From Deltaproteobacteria bacterium (lineage in GTDB: Bacteria > Lernaellota > Lernaellaia > JACKCT01), in contig JACKCT010000011.1 in the NCBI GenBank assembly GCA_020633895.1, forward strand, positions 1-64,000: 64,000 nt of DNA. Reading direction: 5' to 3'. The notes under the pieces are model-generated. The model did no database searches, was not told the origin of the DNA, and saw only the letters and a list, made by a program, of their open reading frames with translations. Numbering within the stretch: the first letter of the stretch is position 1; each line of letters starts with the position of its first letter. Positions 25,141 through 34,454 of the stretch are shown one piece after another. The position numbers and the translations under genes are program-made.

Positions 25141-27468
25141 ATGCACCGCTTCGCCAAGGCCCTTGTGCCCCTAATAGCCCTCATCTTCTGCTTACCCTTG
25201 CTTGCGGCCGATGGCTGCGGGGGCGATGACGACGATTCCTCGGACGATGACGTGACGGACGATGATGCCGTTGATGATGATGCGTCCGACGATGACGCCA
25301 TGGATGACGATGTCGGCGACGACGATTCGTCGGATGACGACGACACAACGGACGACGATACCGGCGACGGCAATCGCTTTGATATCTGCGAAAAGGGGTA
25401 CAACTCGGGCGACGGCTTTTGTTACGCGCATCTGGCCGATCCTGTGGCGGGTGAGGAAGGACTCGGAATGGTCGTCGACTCCACGGGGACAGCTCATGTC
25501 GTCGCAACTCGCGGCCGCGATCTCCTGCACTATAGCCGTGACCTCTCCGCCAAGAACGACGGGTGGACCGAGGAGACAATTCGGCAAAATGCCGGCGGGT
25601 GGACAGTGGGTGTCGATGCCGACGATGCCTTGCATATTGCATTCAATGACGACCTTAGCCATCGACTGATTTATGCAATACGGCCTGCGGGCAACGAATG
25701 GCAGTTCGAGACCGTCGAAGACAACGGCAAAGACAAAGAGTGGATCAAGATCGCTGTGGAACCCGACGGCACGCCACATATCAGTTTCACGGACGAGGAC
25801 TATCAAAGTGCCAAGTACGCCACGAACGAGTCCGGTGAATGGGCGGTTCAGGAACTCTTCACGATAGGAAGTAGCGGCATCCAGAACCGCATCGCTGTTA
25901 CCTCGGCCGGGGTCGTTCATATCCTTCACCACGGACGTTATCGCGGCTCTAACGGCGACTGGGAAACAGATCGCAAGGTCCTGCATCACACGAACGCGTC
26001 CGGCGATTGGAAGACTTGGTGGAGTCGTTTTCCGGTTTCTTGGGAGCAATTGGCGGTCGACGAAAACGACACCGTTCATTGGATTTTCGGCGACGGAACG
26101 GCATACGCGCCCTGGCAACACGGCGTCTACCAAAGTAACGGCGAGTGGGACATCGTCGAAAAATCTCCGGAGAGCCCCAACGCGCTGTGGCCCAGCGACG
26201 TCATTGTTCGCGAAGGGCGTGTCTTAATCGCCGCGGAGAACGGATACTACGGCGACCATTTCATTTCCCTGTCGTCATTCGAATTCGGCGAGGATCCGGT
26301 TCGCGAACATCTGTTTTACTTAGGCGATAGCCGCCACGAGGCGGAGGCAATTGCCGCGGCATGGAGCGATGGAATGCGCATCGCGTATTTCGACAAAGCC
26401 GACGACCATATCGGCTTCGTACAGCCGGACGGCGCCGGTGGATGGTCCCGGGAATACGTGGCGCCGCCGATCGAACGTCCGCGACATGTGCAGATCGTGC
26501 GCGACAATATTGCGAACCGGACTGATCTGCTCGTCACCTACAACAACAGCGACGACGACCAGACGGGAAACGACCGACTTCTCCTCGGCCGATATTCAGA
26601 CGGAACAATCGACTTCGAGGAACTGCCGCTTGGCCGGGAGATTTACGCGTACAGTACTCCGCGCTTGCACGTTCGAGACGGCGTCGTCTTTATCTATGCC
26701 GCCGACAACCGTGAGCGCTCGTTTTTTATCACTAACCGAGACGGCTCCTGGGTGGAACAACGGCTTCGTTTTGAAGGGATCGAAAATATTCGTCTCAGCG
26801 CGATCGCCCTTGGACGGGATAAGGCCGTTCATTTTTTGGTGGGAGACGGCCTCTCGCCGAATGGAAAGAATGACCCTCTCTATTACCTACGTTGGGACGC
26901 GGACGGGCAATGGCACAAAGAGTTGATCTACCAAGATCCCGACAGCAAACCGCCTTCCGTCTATGCCTTTGCCTTGGATCACAGCGACAAGTTTCACCTT
27001 CTAACAAGCGGACATGACGGCAAGTTGGCTTATTGGACAAATCGTTCAGGAAATTGGATGAGCGAAGCCATTGATCTAAGCTGGTATGTCGATGAAGCCC
27101 ACATGGTCATTGACGCTGACGGCAGGGTTCATGCCGTCGTGAAAATCAATGAACCGAATCCGGATAACGACGGCCTGTTTTACCTGACGTTGAAGGGCGC
27201 CGCTGTCGAAGAGGCAAAGAAATTTTCGTTTAACGCTCGCGACGCACACCTCTCCGTAACCGACGCAGACGACGTCGTGATGACGATGGAGCTATTTGAC
27301 GCCATCGTCCTTGCCGAAGATCTTTCAGGGAAGACTAAGCTGACGACGATTGACGATCTGGGAGAGGTCGGAAACCCGACCGGCTACTGTTCCACCTCGC
27401 GGGATTGCGTGTTGGCCTATTACGCCGGCGGCGACTGGGCGATGGCGACCTGGAATCCAGCGCATTAA
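25141..27468 (+). CDS. Asp-linker lipoprotein with propeller-like repeats (paralogue of 4601-6988)
   Basis: A 775-residue lipoprotein. The start at 25141 (MHRFAKALVPLIALIFCLPL...ADGC) gives a good lipobox; upstream in-frame codons to 25006 have no export signal. About 60 residues of DDD-S/T/V/A units follow the Cys. The body repeats motifs such as VDADDALHIAFND, ATNESGEWAVQE, LAVDENDTVHWIFGD and LALDHSDKFHLLTSG, the same D-x-x-x-x-H-I/L plus sG-x-W unit as in the 4601-6988 protein. No catalytic motif is recognised. A 12-bp terminator stem follows. Confidence 0.8.
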   Translation: MHRFAKALVPLIALIFCLPLLAADGCGGDDDDSSDDDVTDDDAVDDDASDDDAMDDDVGDDDSSDDDDTTDDDTGDGNRFDICEKGYNSGDGFCYAHLADPVAGEEGLGMVVDSTGTAHVVATRGRDLLHYSRDLSAKNDGWTEETIRQNAGGWTVGVDADDALHIAFNDDLSHRLIYAIRPAGNEWQFETVEDNGKDKEWIKIAVEPDGTPHISFTDEDYQSAKYATNESGEWAVQELFTIGSSGIQNRIAVTSAGVVHILHHGRYRGSNGDWETDRKVLHHTNASGDWKTWWSRFPVSWEQLAVDENDTVHWIFGDGTAYAPWQHGVYQSNGEWDIVEKSPESPNALWPSDVIVREGRVLIAAENGYYGDHFISLSSFEFGEDPVREHLFYLGDSRHEAEAIAAAWSDGMRIAYFDKADDHIGFVQPDGAGGWSREYVAPPIERPRHVQIVRDNIANRTDLLVTYNNSDDDQTGNDRLLLGRYSDGTIDFEELPLGREIYAYSTPRLHVRDGVVFIYAADNRERSFFITNRDGSWVEQRLRFEGIENIRLSAIALGRDKAVHFLVGDGLSPNGKNDPLYYLRWDADGQWHKELIYQDPDSKPPSVYAFALDHSDKFHLLTSGHDGKLAYWTNRSGNWMSEAIDLSWYVDEAHMVIDADGRVHAVVKINEPNPDNDGLFYLTLKGAAVEEAKKFSFNARDAHLSVTDADDVVMTMELFDAIVLAEDLSGKTKLTTIDDLGEVGNPTGYCSTSRDCVLAYYAGGDWAMATWNPAH

Positions 27469-27488
27469 CGACACCGCCTCACAATCAA

Positions 27489-27515
27489 AACCGCGCCCCG
27501 AATCGGGGCGCGGTT
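27489..27515. terminator. Bidirectional terminator hairpin
   Basis: Perfect 12-bp stem AACCGCGCCCCG / CGGGGCGCGGTT with an AAT loop, between the convergent lipoprotein genes. On the minus strand it is followed by TTGATTGT. Confidence 0.8.
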
Positions 27516-27543
27516 CGCATTTGAGGAGAGTGGTCGGAGTCGA

Positions 27544-29718
27544 TCAATCCGGGTCGCAGGGCCCGTCGCAGAACTGGTCGACTTCGCCGTCTTCGATGAG
27601 CGTGATGATCTGGTCGGCGACGTTGTCCAGCAGATTCATATTGTAATGCACCCCGTTCTCCGAAGACGGCGGCACATTCTCCTCGGGCGGATATTTGCCG
27701 TCGGCGATGGGCAGCGCGTACTGCGTGTAGACCGTTTCGGTCGTCGGGGCGAACGTCGCGTCCAGGCCCCAGACCCGCTCCACCGCCGGGACAAGCTGCT
27801 TGGCCCCCACCGAACGCGCCAGCATGCGCGTGACCATATTCGGCACTTGGGAATCTCCGATCGCCTCCTGGAAGATGAAGATCCGGTCCGTCGGCGAATC
27901 GTCATAGGGATACTCGAGGATGAGCTGCCCCAGGTTGATCGGGTCGGAGAAATCGAACAGCGACTGGGCGCCGGAGATGAAGATCTGCTGGGCGAGGGGA
28001 TCGCGATATTTCACGTCCAGCACCAGCTTGATCGGCGTATACACAATGGAACGCACCAGCATATTCGACCAGGACGCCCCCGGCACCGCCAGCACGCCGC
28101 GCGTGATGTCCCGCGAAATGGACACCAGGGAACTGCCCTGAATGCCGCCCAGGCTCACGCCGTAATAGTAGACGTCCTCGCCGTTGAACATCGGCGCGCC
28201 GTCATGCACGCGAATCTGATCGTCCTGCAAAATGCCCTGCTTGCCCAATTCGATGAGCGTCAGGTTGTTGACCAGGGATTGGGCCAGGCGGTCGGTGACG
28301 ATATGGATGTTGTTCAGGTCCGGGACGATCCCGTCGATGATCGCATCCAGGTCGCCGCCGGACAGGCCGATCCAGTCGGTCGCGAAAAGAATCACGCCCG
28401 CTTCCTGGGCAAACTCGTGAATGACTCGCGTCGTGGAACCGCCGTGATGAAGGTAGCCGCTGCCGGTGCCGAAGATGCCGTGGCCGAAGATGGCCATGGG
28501 CAACGAATCGCCCTGCTCGGCGACCTTGGGGATCACGATTGTGAAGGGATACTCGCCGTCTTCGCTCCGGCGAAGGGGGTTGTGGTCCGCGTCCCAGACC
28601 AGCTCGTTGTCCGAGTTCAGGAAATGGGGCACGTAAAAGCGGCCCTCGACGATGCGCGCCACATTTTCGTTCGGGTTGTCCTCGACCTCGTCGATGACGT
28701 ACGTGAACCCGCCGCCGGTGTCGGCCTGATCGAAGACCTCCTGGCGCATCTGAGAGATGGGGCCGAGCACGTATTGGACGCTGGCGACCTGAATATCGAA
28801 GGCCAGCAGCAGGTCATCGCGCGCGAAACCGGCCTTTTCCTCCAAGGTATCGAACATCTCTTCATAACGATCGCGCAGGCCTTCCAACTCGGGCGAGGTG
28901 GTGACGATGCCGTCGCGCAGATAGTCGAAGCCCTGGGAGCGCGGCAGGGGATCGCGCTTGTCGTCCTTGACCTCGTTGGTCAGCACCACCGCGTAGCGTC
29001 CCCCCATTTTCAGCGGCACCATCGGGCGGATGATGAGGGCATAGCGACCGAATTTGAGGGATTTTCGGTTGGCGTCCATCTCGATCATGATCGGATGCCG
29101 CTCGCCGGTCATCAGGTCGATGACGGCGATGGGGAAGTCACTCTCCAGGGATTTTTCGAACTCGTCCTGGCCCAGCAGCCAGCGGCGCTGAATGTCCTTG
29201 CCGAAGTGAATCAGGATCGGCGAGGACGGCGGCGTGCCGTCGGCGTAATTCAGCGGCGTCATGTCGAAGGCCGGGTTGTTGCCCGTATCGACAAACGAAC
29301 TCTCCAGATGCAGCCGCAAACCGGTGGGCGTGGTCTCGTCCTCGACCATGTAATAAGTGTTGGGGTAGGGAAGCTGGCAGTCCTCGGAGGTCGCCAGGGG
29401 ATTGCATCCCTCGGGAACTTCGAAGGCGACCGGCGGGATCGTCGTTGTGGTGGTCGTGGTCGTGGTGGTGACGACGGTCGTGGTCGTGGTTGACGTATCG
29501 TCGTCGTCATCGTCGTCCATGGTGTCGTCGTCGGCCGTGTCATCGTCGACGGTGTCGTCATCCGACGTGTCGTCGTCCGCGGCGACGTCATCGTCCGAGG
29601 AATCGTCGTCGTCATCGTCCCCGCCGCAGGCCACGGCCGCGGACAGGATCAGCGCCAAGGCGAGCGCCAAAAGCACAAATCGCAGTCCAAATGGAAGGTG
29701 TCGGGTGGAAGAGTGCAT
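27544..29718 (-). CDS. Asp/Thr-linker lipoprotein, alpha/beta-hydrolase (virulence-factor lipase-like)
   Basis: A 724-residue lipoprotein with lipobox SAAVAC, an Asp-rich linker and then a poly-Thr stretch (STTTTTVVTTTT...). The body has an N-terminal region like the bacterial virulence factor lipase domain (LPYPNTYYMV, LIIRPMVPLKMGGRYAVVLT) followed by an alpha/beta-hydrolase: GHGIFGTGSG oxyanion region and nucleophile elbow YYGVSLGG around residue 520. It ends in CDGPCDPD. The protein at 42614-44719 has the same plan and the tail CDGICDPD, so they are paralogues. Probable surface esterase or lipase; the substrate is unknown. Confidence 0.78.
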   Translation of the reverse strand: MHSSTRHLPFGLRFVLLALALALILSAAVACGGDDDDDDSSDDDVAADDDTSDDDTVDDDTADDDTMDDDDDDDTSTTTTTVVTTTTTTTTTTIPPVAFEVPEGCNPLATSEDCQLPYPNTYYMVEDETTPTGLRLHLESSFVDTGNNPAFDMTPLNYADGTPPSSPILIHFGKDIQRRWLLGQDEFEKSLESDFPIAVIDLMTGERHPIMIEMDANRKSLKFGRYALIIRPMVPLKMGGRYAVVLTNEVKDDKRDPLPRSQGFDYLRDGIVTTSPELEGLRDRYEEMFDTLEEKAGFARDDLLLAFDIQVASVQYVLGPISQMRQEVFDQADTGGGFTYVIDEVEDNPNENVARIVEGRFYVPHFLNSDNELVWDADHNPLRRSEDGEYPFTIVIPKVAEQGDSLPMAIFGHGIFGTGSGYLHHGGSTTRVIHEFAQEAGVILFATDWIGLSGGDLDAIIDGIVPDLNNIHIVTDRLAQSLVNNLTLIELGKQGILQDDQIRVHDGAPMFNGEDVYYYGVSLGGIQGSSLVSISRDITRGVLAVPGASWSNMLVRSIVYTPIKLVLDVKYRDPLAQQIFISGAQSLFDFSDPINLGQLILEYPYDDSPTDRIFIFQEAIGDSQVPNMVTRMLARSVGAKQLVPAVERVWGLDATFAPTTETVYTQYALPIADGKYPPEENVPPSSENGVHYNMNLLDNVADQIITLIEDGEVDQFCDGPCDPD

Positions 29719-29958
29719 GGGTCAGGGCATCCTTTCGTTCGATGCGAGGTGGAAAAATGCAAAAATCCCTTGGAAATCCAGGAATCAAAGTCACAACAAA
29801 GTGTGTCGCCGAACCTCGCACAGGCCGACGCGCACATATGCCCACTTCATCAATATCGAAAGGCCGACGAAACCGCTCGTCGGCGGACGCGACGCATTTA
29901 AGCGTGCTGATCGGAAGTTTTTAGCACAAACGATTAATCAAGAAAAAGGGAAATGTGA

Positions 29959-30540
29959 TTAACGAATGAATTCCACGTAGACTTTGCCTTCGACGCGCAC
30001 TTCCACCTTCAGGTCGGCGGCGACCTCGGCCAGGTCGCCGTCGGCGACTTCCGGCACCAGGGCGCAGAAGGCGAAGGTCGTGTCCGGCTCCTCGATGAAC
30101 GACTCCAGCCGTTCCAACATTCCGGGCGAAAGATGAAGCTGCGTCCATGTCGTCACCGTCTCGCCGGGCTCGAGCGTATCGATCCAGCCCACCAGGTCGG
30201 CGTCCTTCACATCCTCGACAATCAGATCGTCGGACAGGTACAGCTCCAGGCTGATCGGCTGCGTCGAGTGGTTTTCGGTGATGCGATAGCTGATGCCGCT
30301 GAGTTTCACGTCCGTGATGTAATCCTCGGCCTCTTCCCACCAATCCACGCCGTCCATGATCTGGCTAAAGCTCGTCGTCGAAGCGGTGCACTGCCCCAGA
30401 CCCTGCACGGACAGTCCCTCCACTTCCTGATCGAAGGGCTGTTCGCTGGTGTTGGCTTCTTCAAAAGCTTTTTCGTATTCGCTGCATCCGGAGAGGACGA
30501 GCAGAAATCCGGCGACCATCGCGCATAACATCAGACGCAT
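29959..30540 (-). CDS. Small lipoprotein of unknown function
   Basis: A 193-residue lipoprotein. MRLMLCAMVAGFLLVLSGC gives a clear lipobox at LSGC. The ATG at 30540 has GGGGG 9 bases upstream, better than the in-frame ATG at 30549. The mature part has an N-terminal helical segment (SEYEKAFEEANTSEQPFDQE) then a beta-rich domain resembling extracellular sandwich folds (YRITENHSTQPISLELYLSD, VRVEGKVYVEFIR). It lacks the Asp linker of its neighbours. Family not recognised. Confidence 0.7.
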   Translation of the reverse strand: MRLMLCAMVAGFLLVLSGCSEYEKAFEEANTSEQPFDQEVEGLSVQGLGQCTASTTSFSQIMDGVDWWEEAEDYITDVKLSGISYRITENHSTQPISLELYLSDDLIVEDVKDADLVGWIDTLEPGETVTTWTQLHLSPGMLERLESFIEEPDTTFAFCALVPEVADGDLAEVAADLKVEVRVEGKVYVEFIR

Positions 30541-30632
30541 GGAAAACATCCCCCGCCCCAGGGAAAGACCTCAATCAGGCCCGGCAAAGCAAGATCTATA
30601 AACACGACCACCGGTCGGCAACGTCAGCGTTC

Positions 30633-32486
30633 CTACGAGTCGGACGCTTCGTCGGTCGGTTCGGTGGATTCCGTTTGGACCGGCTCGGCCATGCGGCTCA
30701 CCATCTTCTCGGCGTAGTCCAGCATGCCGTCGATGGACTTGTCCGGGCTTTGCGCCAGGTGCCGGGCGAAGACCAGCAGCCAGTCGCCCTTTTCCGGGTA
30801 GTCCTCGTCGTCCACGGTCTCGCCGGTTTTCAAATAATGCTGACGCAGTTTTTCCGCCTCGACGGCGAACCGGGACTGCTGCTCGACGACCGCTTCGCTG
30901 GTCAGGTGCCCCTGCAGCGCCGATTCGGAATACAGGGCCAGGATCTTCTCGTCGTCTTCGGGTAGGCGGATGCGCAGGTCGGGCACAATGCCCTCGGCCT
31001 GAATGGACCGGCCTGAAGGCGTGTAATACAACGCCGTCGTCAGACGCAGGGCCGAGCCGCCGGACAGGCGGAAGATGGACTGCACGCTGCCCTTGCCGAA
31101 ACTGCGCGTGCCCACGATCAGCGCCCGCTTGTGGTCCTGCAACGCGCCGGCGACGATTTCCGAGCCGCTGGCCGATCCGCTGTTGATCAGCACAATCAAG
31201 GGGACGTCCGCGCGGGTGCCTCGGGCGCTGGCGAACTTCTCCTGCTCCTGTAGTCGGCCGCGACCGATGGTGTTGACGATCATGCCGCTGGTCAGGAAAT
31301 AGTCGGCCACGTTCACGGCCTGGTCGAGCAACCCGCCCGGGTTGTTGCGCAAATCCAGAATGATGACCTTGGGCGTCTTTCCCGCCACCTCGTAGTTTTC
31401 GATCGCCTCGCGCAGGTCCTTGGCCGTGTTGACGTTGAACGAATAGACGCGGATCCACGCCACGCCGCCTTCGGACAGCTCGGTCTTGATGGTGTGCACC
31501 GGGATCGTGTCGCGCACGAGGGTGACGTCGAAATCGTCCGTTCCCGCCCGGCGGATCGTCAGCACCACGCTGGTGCCGATCTCGCCGCGGATCAACTCCA
31601 CCGCGTCAAGCAAGCGCATGCCGATCGTCGATGTGTGGTCCACCGCCACGATGCGATCCAACGGATGCAGTTTCGCCCCGGCGGCGGGCGTGCCTTCGAT
31701 GGGCGCGATGATCGTCAGCAGGTCGCCGCGCATGCCCACTTCGATGCCCACGCCGCCGAATTTGCCCGACGTCTCCGCCTTCAAATTGCCGTAATGCTCG
31801 GGAGGCAGGAAGTTGGAGTGGGGATCCAGGTTGTAGGCCATGTACGACAGGCTGTCGTAGAGCATGCGCTTTTCCGGATCGCCGCCGGACTGGGATTTGA
31901 CGAACTCGTAGCCCTTGAGCAGGGACAAGGCGGCGGTCTGGCGCTCCTTGGGAACGGCGACGACGGTATTCTGGCCGTTGATCGTCAGCCGCACCATGTC
32001 GTTGTCCAACGCCTCGACGGTCAACGGGCTCTTGAGGTTCTCCATGCCGTCATACGGCGAAATCTGCACCGGTTCGTCGGATTCGAGCAGGTCGTGGAGG
32101 CTCGCCTCGTCATCCTTGTCAGTGTCGCTTTCGTCCGGGGCCGGAGTCCCGGCGGCCGGTTTATCGTCTTTGCCGTCTTTGTCGTCTTTATCGTCGGATT
32201 TCGCGGCGGCATCGGCCTCGGGGGCTGCTTCGGTGTCGTCCCCGGCTTCGGCGACGGTCTTCTGGTGTTCCTGATAGGCCAGGGACTGGGCCATGCCTTT
32301 GAAGGCGTCGACGACCAGCACATGGTTGTCGGGCTGCGTCAGGTAGTATTCGTCCACCAGACCGAACACATCCAACACCAGCTCCCGGTCCGGATCGGAC
32401 GAGCACGCCGTGGGCAACAACGTCCAAATAACGGCCGCCGTGAAGGCGATCAGGAGCGCGCGGATTTTTGCATGGCGATATGTCAT
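30633..32486 (-). CDS. C-terminal processing protease (S41, PDZ) lipoprotein, CtpA-like
   Basis: A 617-residue protease. It has a signal peptide with lipobox-like PTAC, a helical N-terminal part interrupted by an Asp/Lys/Ala-rich insert, a PDZ domain (FGGVGIEVGMRGDLLTIIAP...GTPAAGAKLHPLDRIVAVD) and an S41 catalytic domain. The Ser-Lys dyad lies in SGSASGSEIVAGAL and GTRSFGKGSVQ. Family members cut C-terminal tails of exported proteins or degrade murein enzymes and regulators. It is tempting to link it with the Cys-containing tails at 15132 and 16769, but nothing here proves that. The start at 32486 was chosen by signal peptide; upstream frame is antisense to marC. Confidence 0.88.
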   Translation of the reverse strand: MTYRHAKIRALLIAFTAAVIWTLLPTACSSDPDRELVLDVFGLVDEYYLTQPDNHVLVVDAFKGMAQSLAYQEHQKTVAEAGDDTEAAPEADAAAKSDDKDDKDGKDDKPAAGTPAPDESDTDKDDEASLHDLLESDEPVQISPYDGMENLKSPLTVEALDNDMVRLTINGQNTVVAVPKERQTAALSLLKGYEFVKSQSGGDPEKRMLYDSLSYMAYNLDPHSNFLPPEHYGNLKAETSGKFGGVGIEVGMRGDLLTIIAPIEGTPAAGAKLHPLDRIVAVDHTSTIGMRLLDAVELIRGEIGTSVVLTIRRAGTDDFDVTLVRDTIPVHTIKTELSEGGVAWIRVYSFNVNTAKDLREAIENYEVAGKTPKVIILDLRNNPGGLLDQAVNVADYFLTSGMIVNTIGRGRLQEQEKFASARGTRADVPLIVLINSGSASGSEIVAGALQDHKRALIVGTRSFGKGSVQSIFRLSGGSALRLTTALYYTPSGRSIQAEGIVPDLRIRLPEDDEKILALYSESALQGHLTSEAVVEQQSRFAVEAEKLRQHYLKTGETVDDEDYPEKGDWLLVFARHLAQSPDKSIDGMLDYAEKMVSRMAEPVQTESTEPTDEASDS

Positions 32487-32732
32487 GGGCCTCGTCTCGG
32501 TGGGCGGCTTCCCCGATGCCGCCGAACCGAACGCACACCTTAAAGCAACGCCGGAAAATTTGAAGGGGGACACCTTTGAGGAACGCTGTAAGCGCTCCGA
32601 TCTCCCTGAACGGCGGTCGGCGACGGCCCGACCCTCGGCGCGTCCCGGTGAAAAACGCGCGCTCCCCGATTCCCCGTTTCCCCGCCCGGCGACCTGGACT
32701 AAAATCGCCTTCTTTGCCCATGCCTTAGCCCG

Positions 32733-33383
32733 ATGGATGCGATGGAATACGCTCTGTTTTTGCTCAAATGCGCGACGGGGATCTTCGTGATCATCAATCC
32801 CTTCGGGATTCTGGGGATCGTCCTGTCGCTGATCGCCCATGTGGAACCCGACGATCGGGCTCGCACGCTGAGCACCGCGTCGACGGCGTCGTTTTTGCTG
32901 TTGGTCGTCTTCGCCCTGGGCGGGCAGGTCATCATGCAGATCTTTCAGATCTCGCTGGGGGCGTTGCGCATCGCGGCGGGGCTTTTTCTGTTTTCGATGT
33001 CCATCTCCATGCTCTACGGAACGCAGCCCCGGGCCGAACTCAACGACGCCGACCGCCGGGAGGCCGACGAGAAGGACGACATCGCCATCACGCCCCTGGG
33101 CATCCCGATTATCACCGGACCGGGGTGCATCGCGACGGTGATGAGCCTGAACGCCTCGGCTCCGGACATCGCCTCGCGGGTGCTGGTCTTCGTCGCGATT
33201 CTCATCGCCGTCACGGCCAGTCACCTGGTGCTGCGTTCGGGGCAGAATATCCTGAAGTTCATGGGTCGCAACGGCCTGCGGGTCATGACGCGCCTGATGG
33301 GCCTGCTGGTCGCCGTGATGGCGTCGCAGATGGTCATTAATGGGCTGTATGACGCGTTTCCGGGGCTGGCGGGGACGGGGTGA
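32733..33383 (+). CDS. MarC/UPF0056-family integral membrane protein
   Basis: A 216-residue protein with six predicted helices. Family signatures are present: FVIINPFGILGIVLSL in helix 1 and PLGIPIITGPGCIATVM in the middle, the paired NPxG/GPG pattern of MarC. The function of this family is not settled; links to multiple antibiotic resistance were not upheld. Divergent from the CtpA-like gene. Its stop overlaps the GTG start of the methyltransferase gene by three to four bases, so translation is probably coupled. Confidence 0.85.
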   Translation: MDAMEYALFLLKCATGIFVIINPFGILGIVLSLIAHVEPDDRARTLSTASTASFLLLVVFALGGQVIMQIFQISLGALRIAAGLFLFSMSISMLYGTQPRAELNDADRREADEKDDIAITPLGIPIITGPGCIATVMSLNASAPDIASRVLVFVAILIAVTASHLVLRSGQNILKFMGRNGLRVMTRLMGLLVAVMASQMVINGLYDAFPGLAGTG

Positions 33384-34150
33384 ATGTGGCTGATCTTCGC
33401 TCGTTGGTTATCAAAGAATTCTCCAGCCCAAGCGCCCAGCGACGATTTCGCGAGATGGCGGACCAGGGACTTTGGGACTCCGAAATGCACTTCGTCGAAA
33501 AGTATTTTACGAACTCCCGCGCCCGGGTGCTGGATCTAGGTTGCGGCACGGGACGCACGACTATTCCGCTGGTTCAAAGGAATTTTGATGTCATCGGCGT
33601 GGACCTGACGCCGGCCATGATCGAAACCGCCGTCGAAATCGCCGCCGAAAAAGATCTGACGATCAAATACGAGGTCGGGGATGCAACGAGGCTGCATTAC
33701 CCGGATGGCTTTTTCGACTACGTCCTTTTTTCCAACCAGGGCTGGACACAAATCCCCGGTAGGAAAAACCGGTTGGCGGCCCTTGGCGAGATTCGGCGTG
33801 TACTGAAGTCCGGGGGCATCTTCATTTTTACGACGCATCAACGCGCCGGAGTACGCCGTTGGACGCCATTTTGGATTAAACAAGCGTTTCGCTTCTATGT
33901 CCTCAAACGCTTGGGATTCGCCATTCCGGAAATGGATTTTGGGGATCGTTTCTTCAACCGCGACTCCACGGACGACCGTCGTACGTACGCCAACCGGCAA
34001 TACATTCATATTCCGACCTTGCACGAAGTGAAATCCGTGTTGGAGAAGGCTGGTTTTGCGTTGCTGGAAGTCAACGGTTCAATGCAAATTTCGCGGGACG
34101 ATGTCCGCAAATATCCGCCTGTGTTTTTTGTTTGCGAGAAATCGGCGTAA
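33380..34150 (+). CDS. Class I SAM-dependent methyltransferase
   Basis: A 256-residue methyltransferase with the SAM-binding motif I VLDLGCGTGRTT, acidic post-I residue in VIGVDLTPAMIETA, GDATRLHYPDGFFDYV and the RVLKSGGIFIF region. It is Methyltransf_11/25-like; the substrate cannot be told. The GTG start overlaps the marC stop (GTGA), with GGGGACGGGG just upstream, which argues for coupling. Repeats fill the space after the gene. The codon usage looks slightly less GC-rich than its neighbours, which could hint at transfer, but I did not measure it. Confidence 0.8.
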   Translation: MNVADLRSLVIKEFSSPSAQRRFREMADQGLWDSEMHFVEKYFTNSRARVLDLGCGTGRTTIPLVQRNFDVIGVDLTPAMIETAVEIAAEKDLTIKYEVGDATRLHYPDGFFDYVLFSNQGWTQIPGRKNRLAALGEIRRVLKSGGIFIFTTHQRAGVRRWTPFWIKQAFRFYVLKRLGFAIPEMDFGDRFFNRDSTDDRRTYANRQYIHIPTLHEVKSVLEKAGFALLEVNGSMQISRDDVRKYPPVFFVCEKSA

Positions 34151-34201
34151 TTTCGTTGCATATCAAAAACGGATACGAAGCCGATAACGCCCTCGACCAA
34201 A

Positions 34202-34302
34202 CAGAGCCGCGAACCGTAGTGAGCGGTTGGGCGCGCGATACGAAACAACGGTCGGGGCGTGCCGGGACGGACCAGACCCCTCCCTACAGGTCGGGGCTCT
34301 GA
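34202..34302. repeat. Family-A copy followed by degenerate family-E copy
   Basis: CAGAGCCGCGAACCGTAGTG and the following AGCGGTT (34202-34229) are a good family-A copy. GTCGGGGCG...ACCCCTCCCTACAGGTCGGGG (34250-34302) is a rearranged family-E copy ending in a family-A-like GGCTCTGA. No gene is seen between 34151 and 34454. Confidence 0.55.
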
Positions 34303-34333
34303 CGGGCGCGTACGCGATTCTTCAATAACGAAA

Positions 34334-34360
34334 GCGGGTCGCCGAATCCCGGCAACCCGC
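34334..34360 (-). terminator. Terminator of the membrane Fe-S oxidoreductase gene
   Basis: Stem GCGGGT-c-GCCG / CGGC-a-ACCCGC (one mismatch) with an AATCC loop. On the minus strand it is followed by TTTCGTTATT, about 95 bases after the stop of the oxidoreductase gene. Confidence 0.65.
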
Positions 34361-34381
34361 CCTCGATAAGAATCATCTCAG

Positions 34382-34428
34382 TTTTCACACCTTCTCTCGA
34401 CCTTCGGTCTCGCGAAAGTGTGGCACCC
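34382..34428 (-). repeat. Family-C palindrome
   Basis: A minus-strand copy of the 46-base family-C hairpin, with inner stem GACC/GGTC and a GAA loop. It lies just after the 3' end of the Fe-S oxidoreductase gene. Confidence 0.65.
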
Positions 34429-34454
34429 CCACTCACTTGGCACCCGCCTGTCGC

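Noticed and set aside
32487-33224. N-terminal extension of the CtpA-like frame
   Set aside because: The upstream 246 residues are antisense to marC and have no similarity to proteases; the signal peptide starts at 32486.
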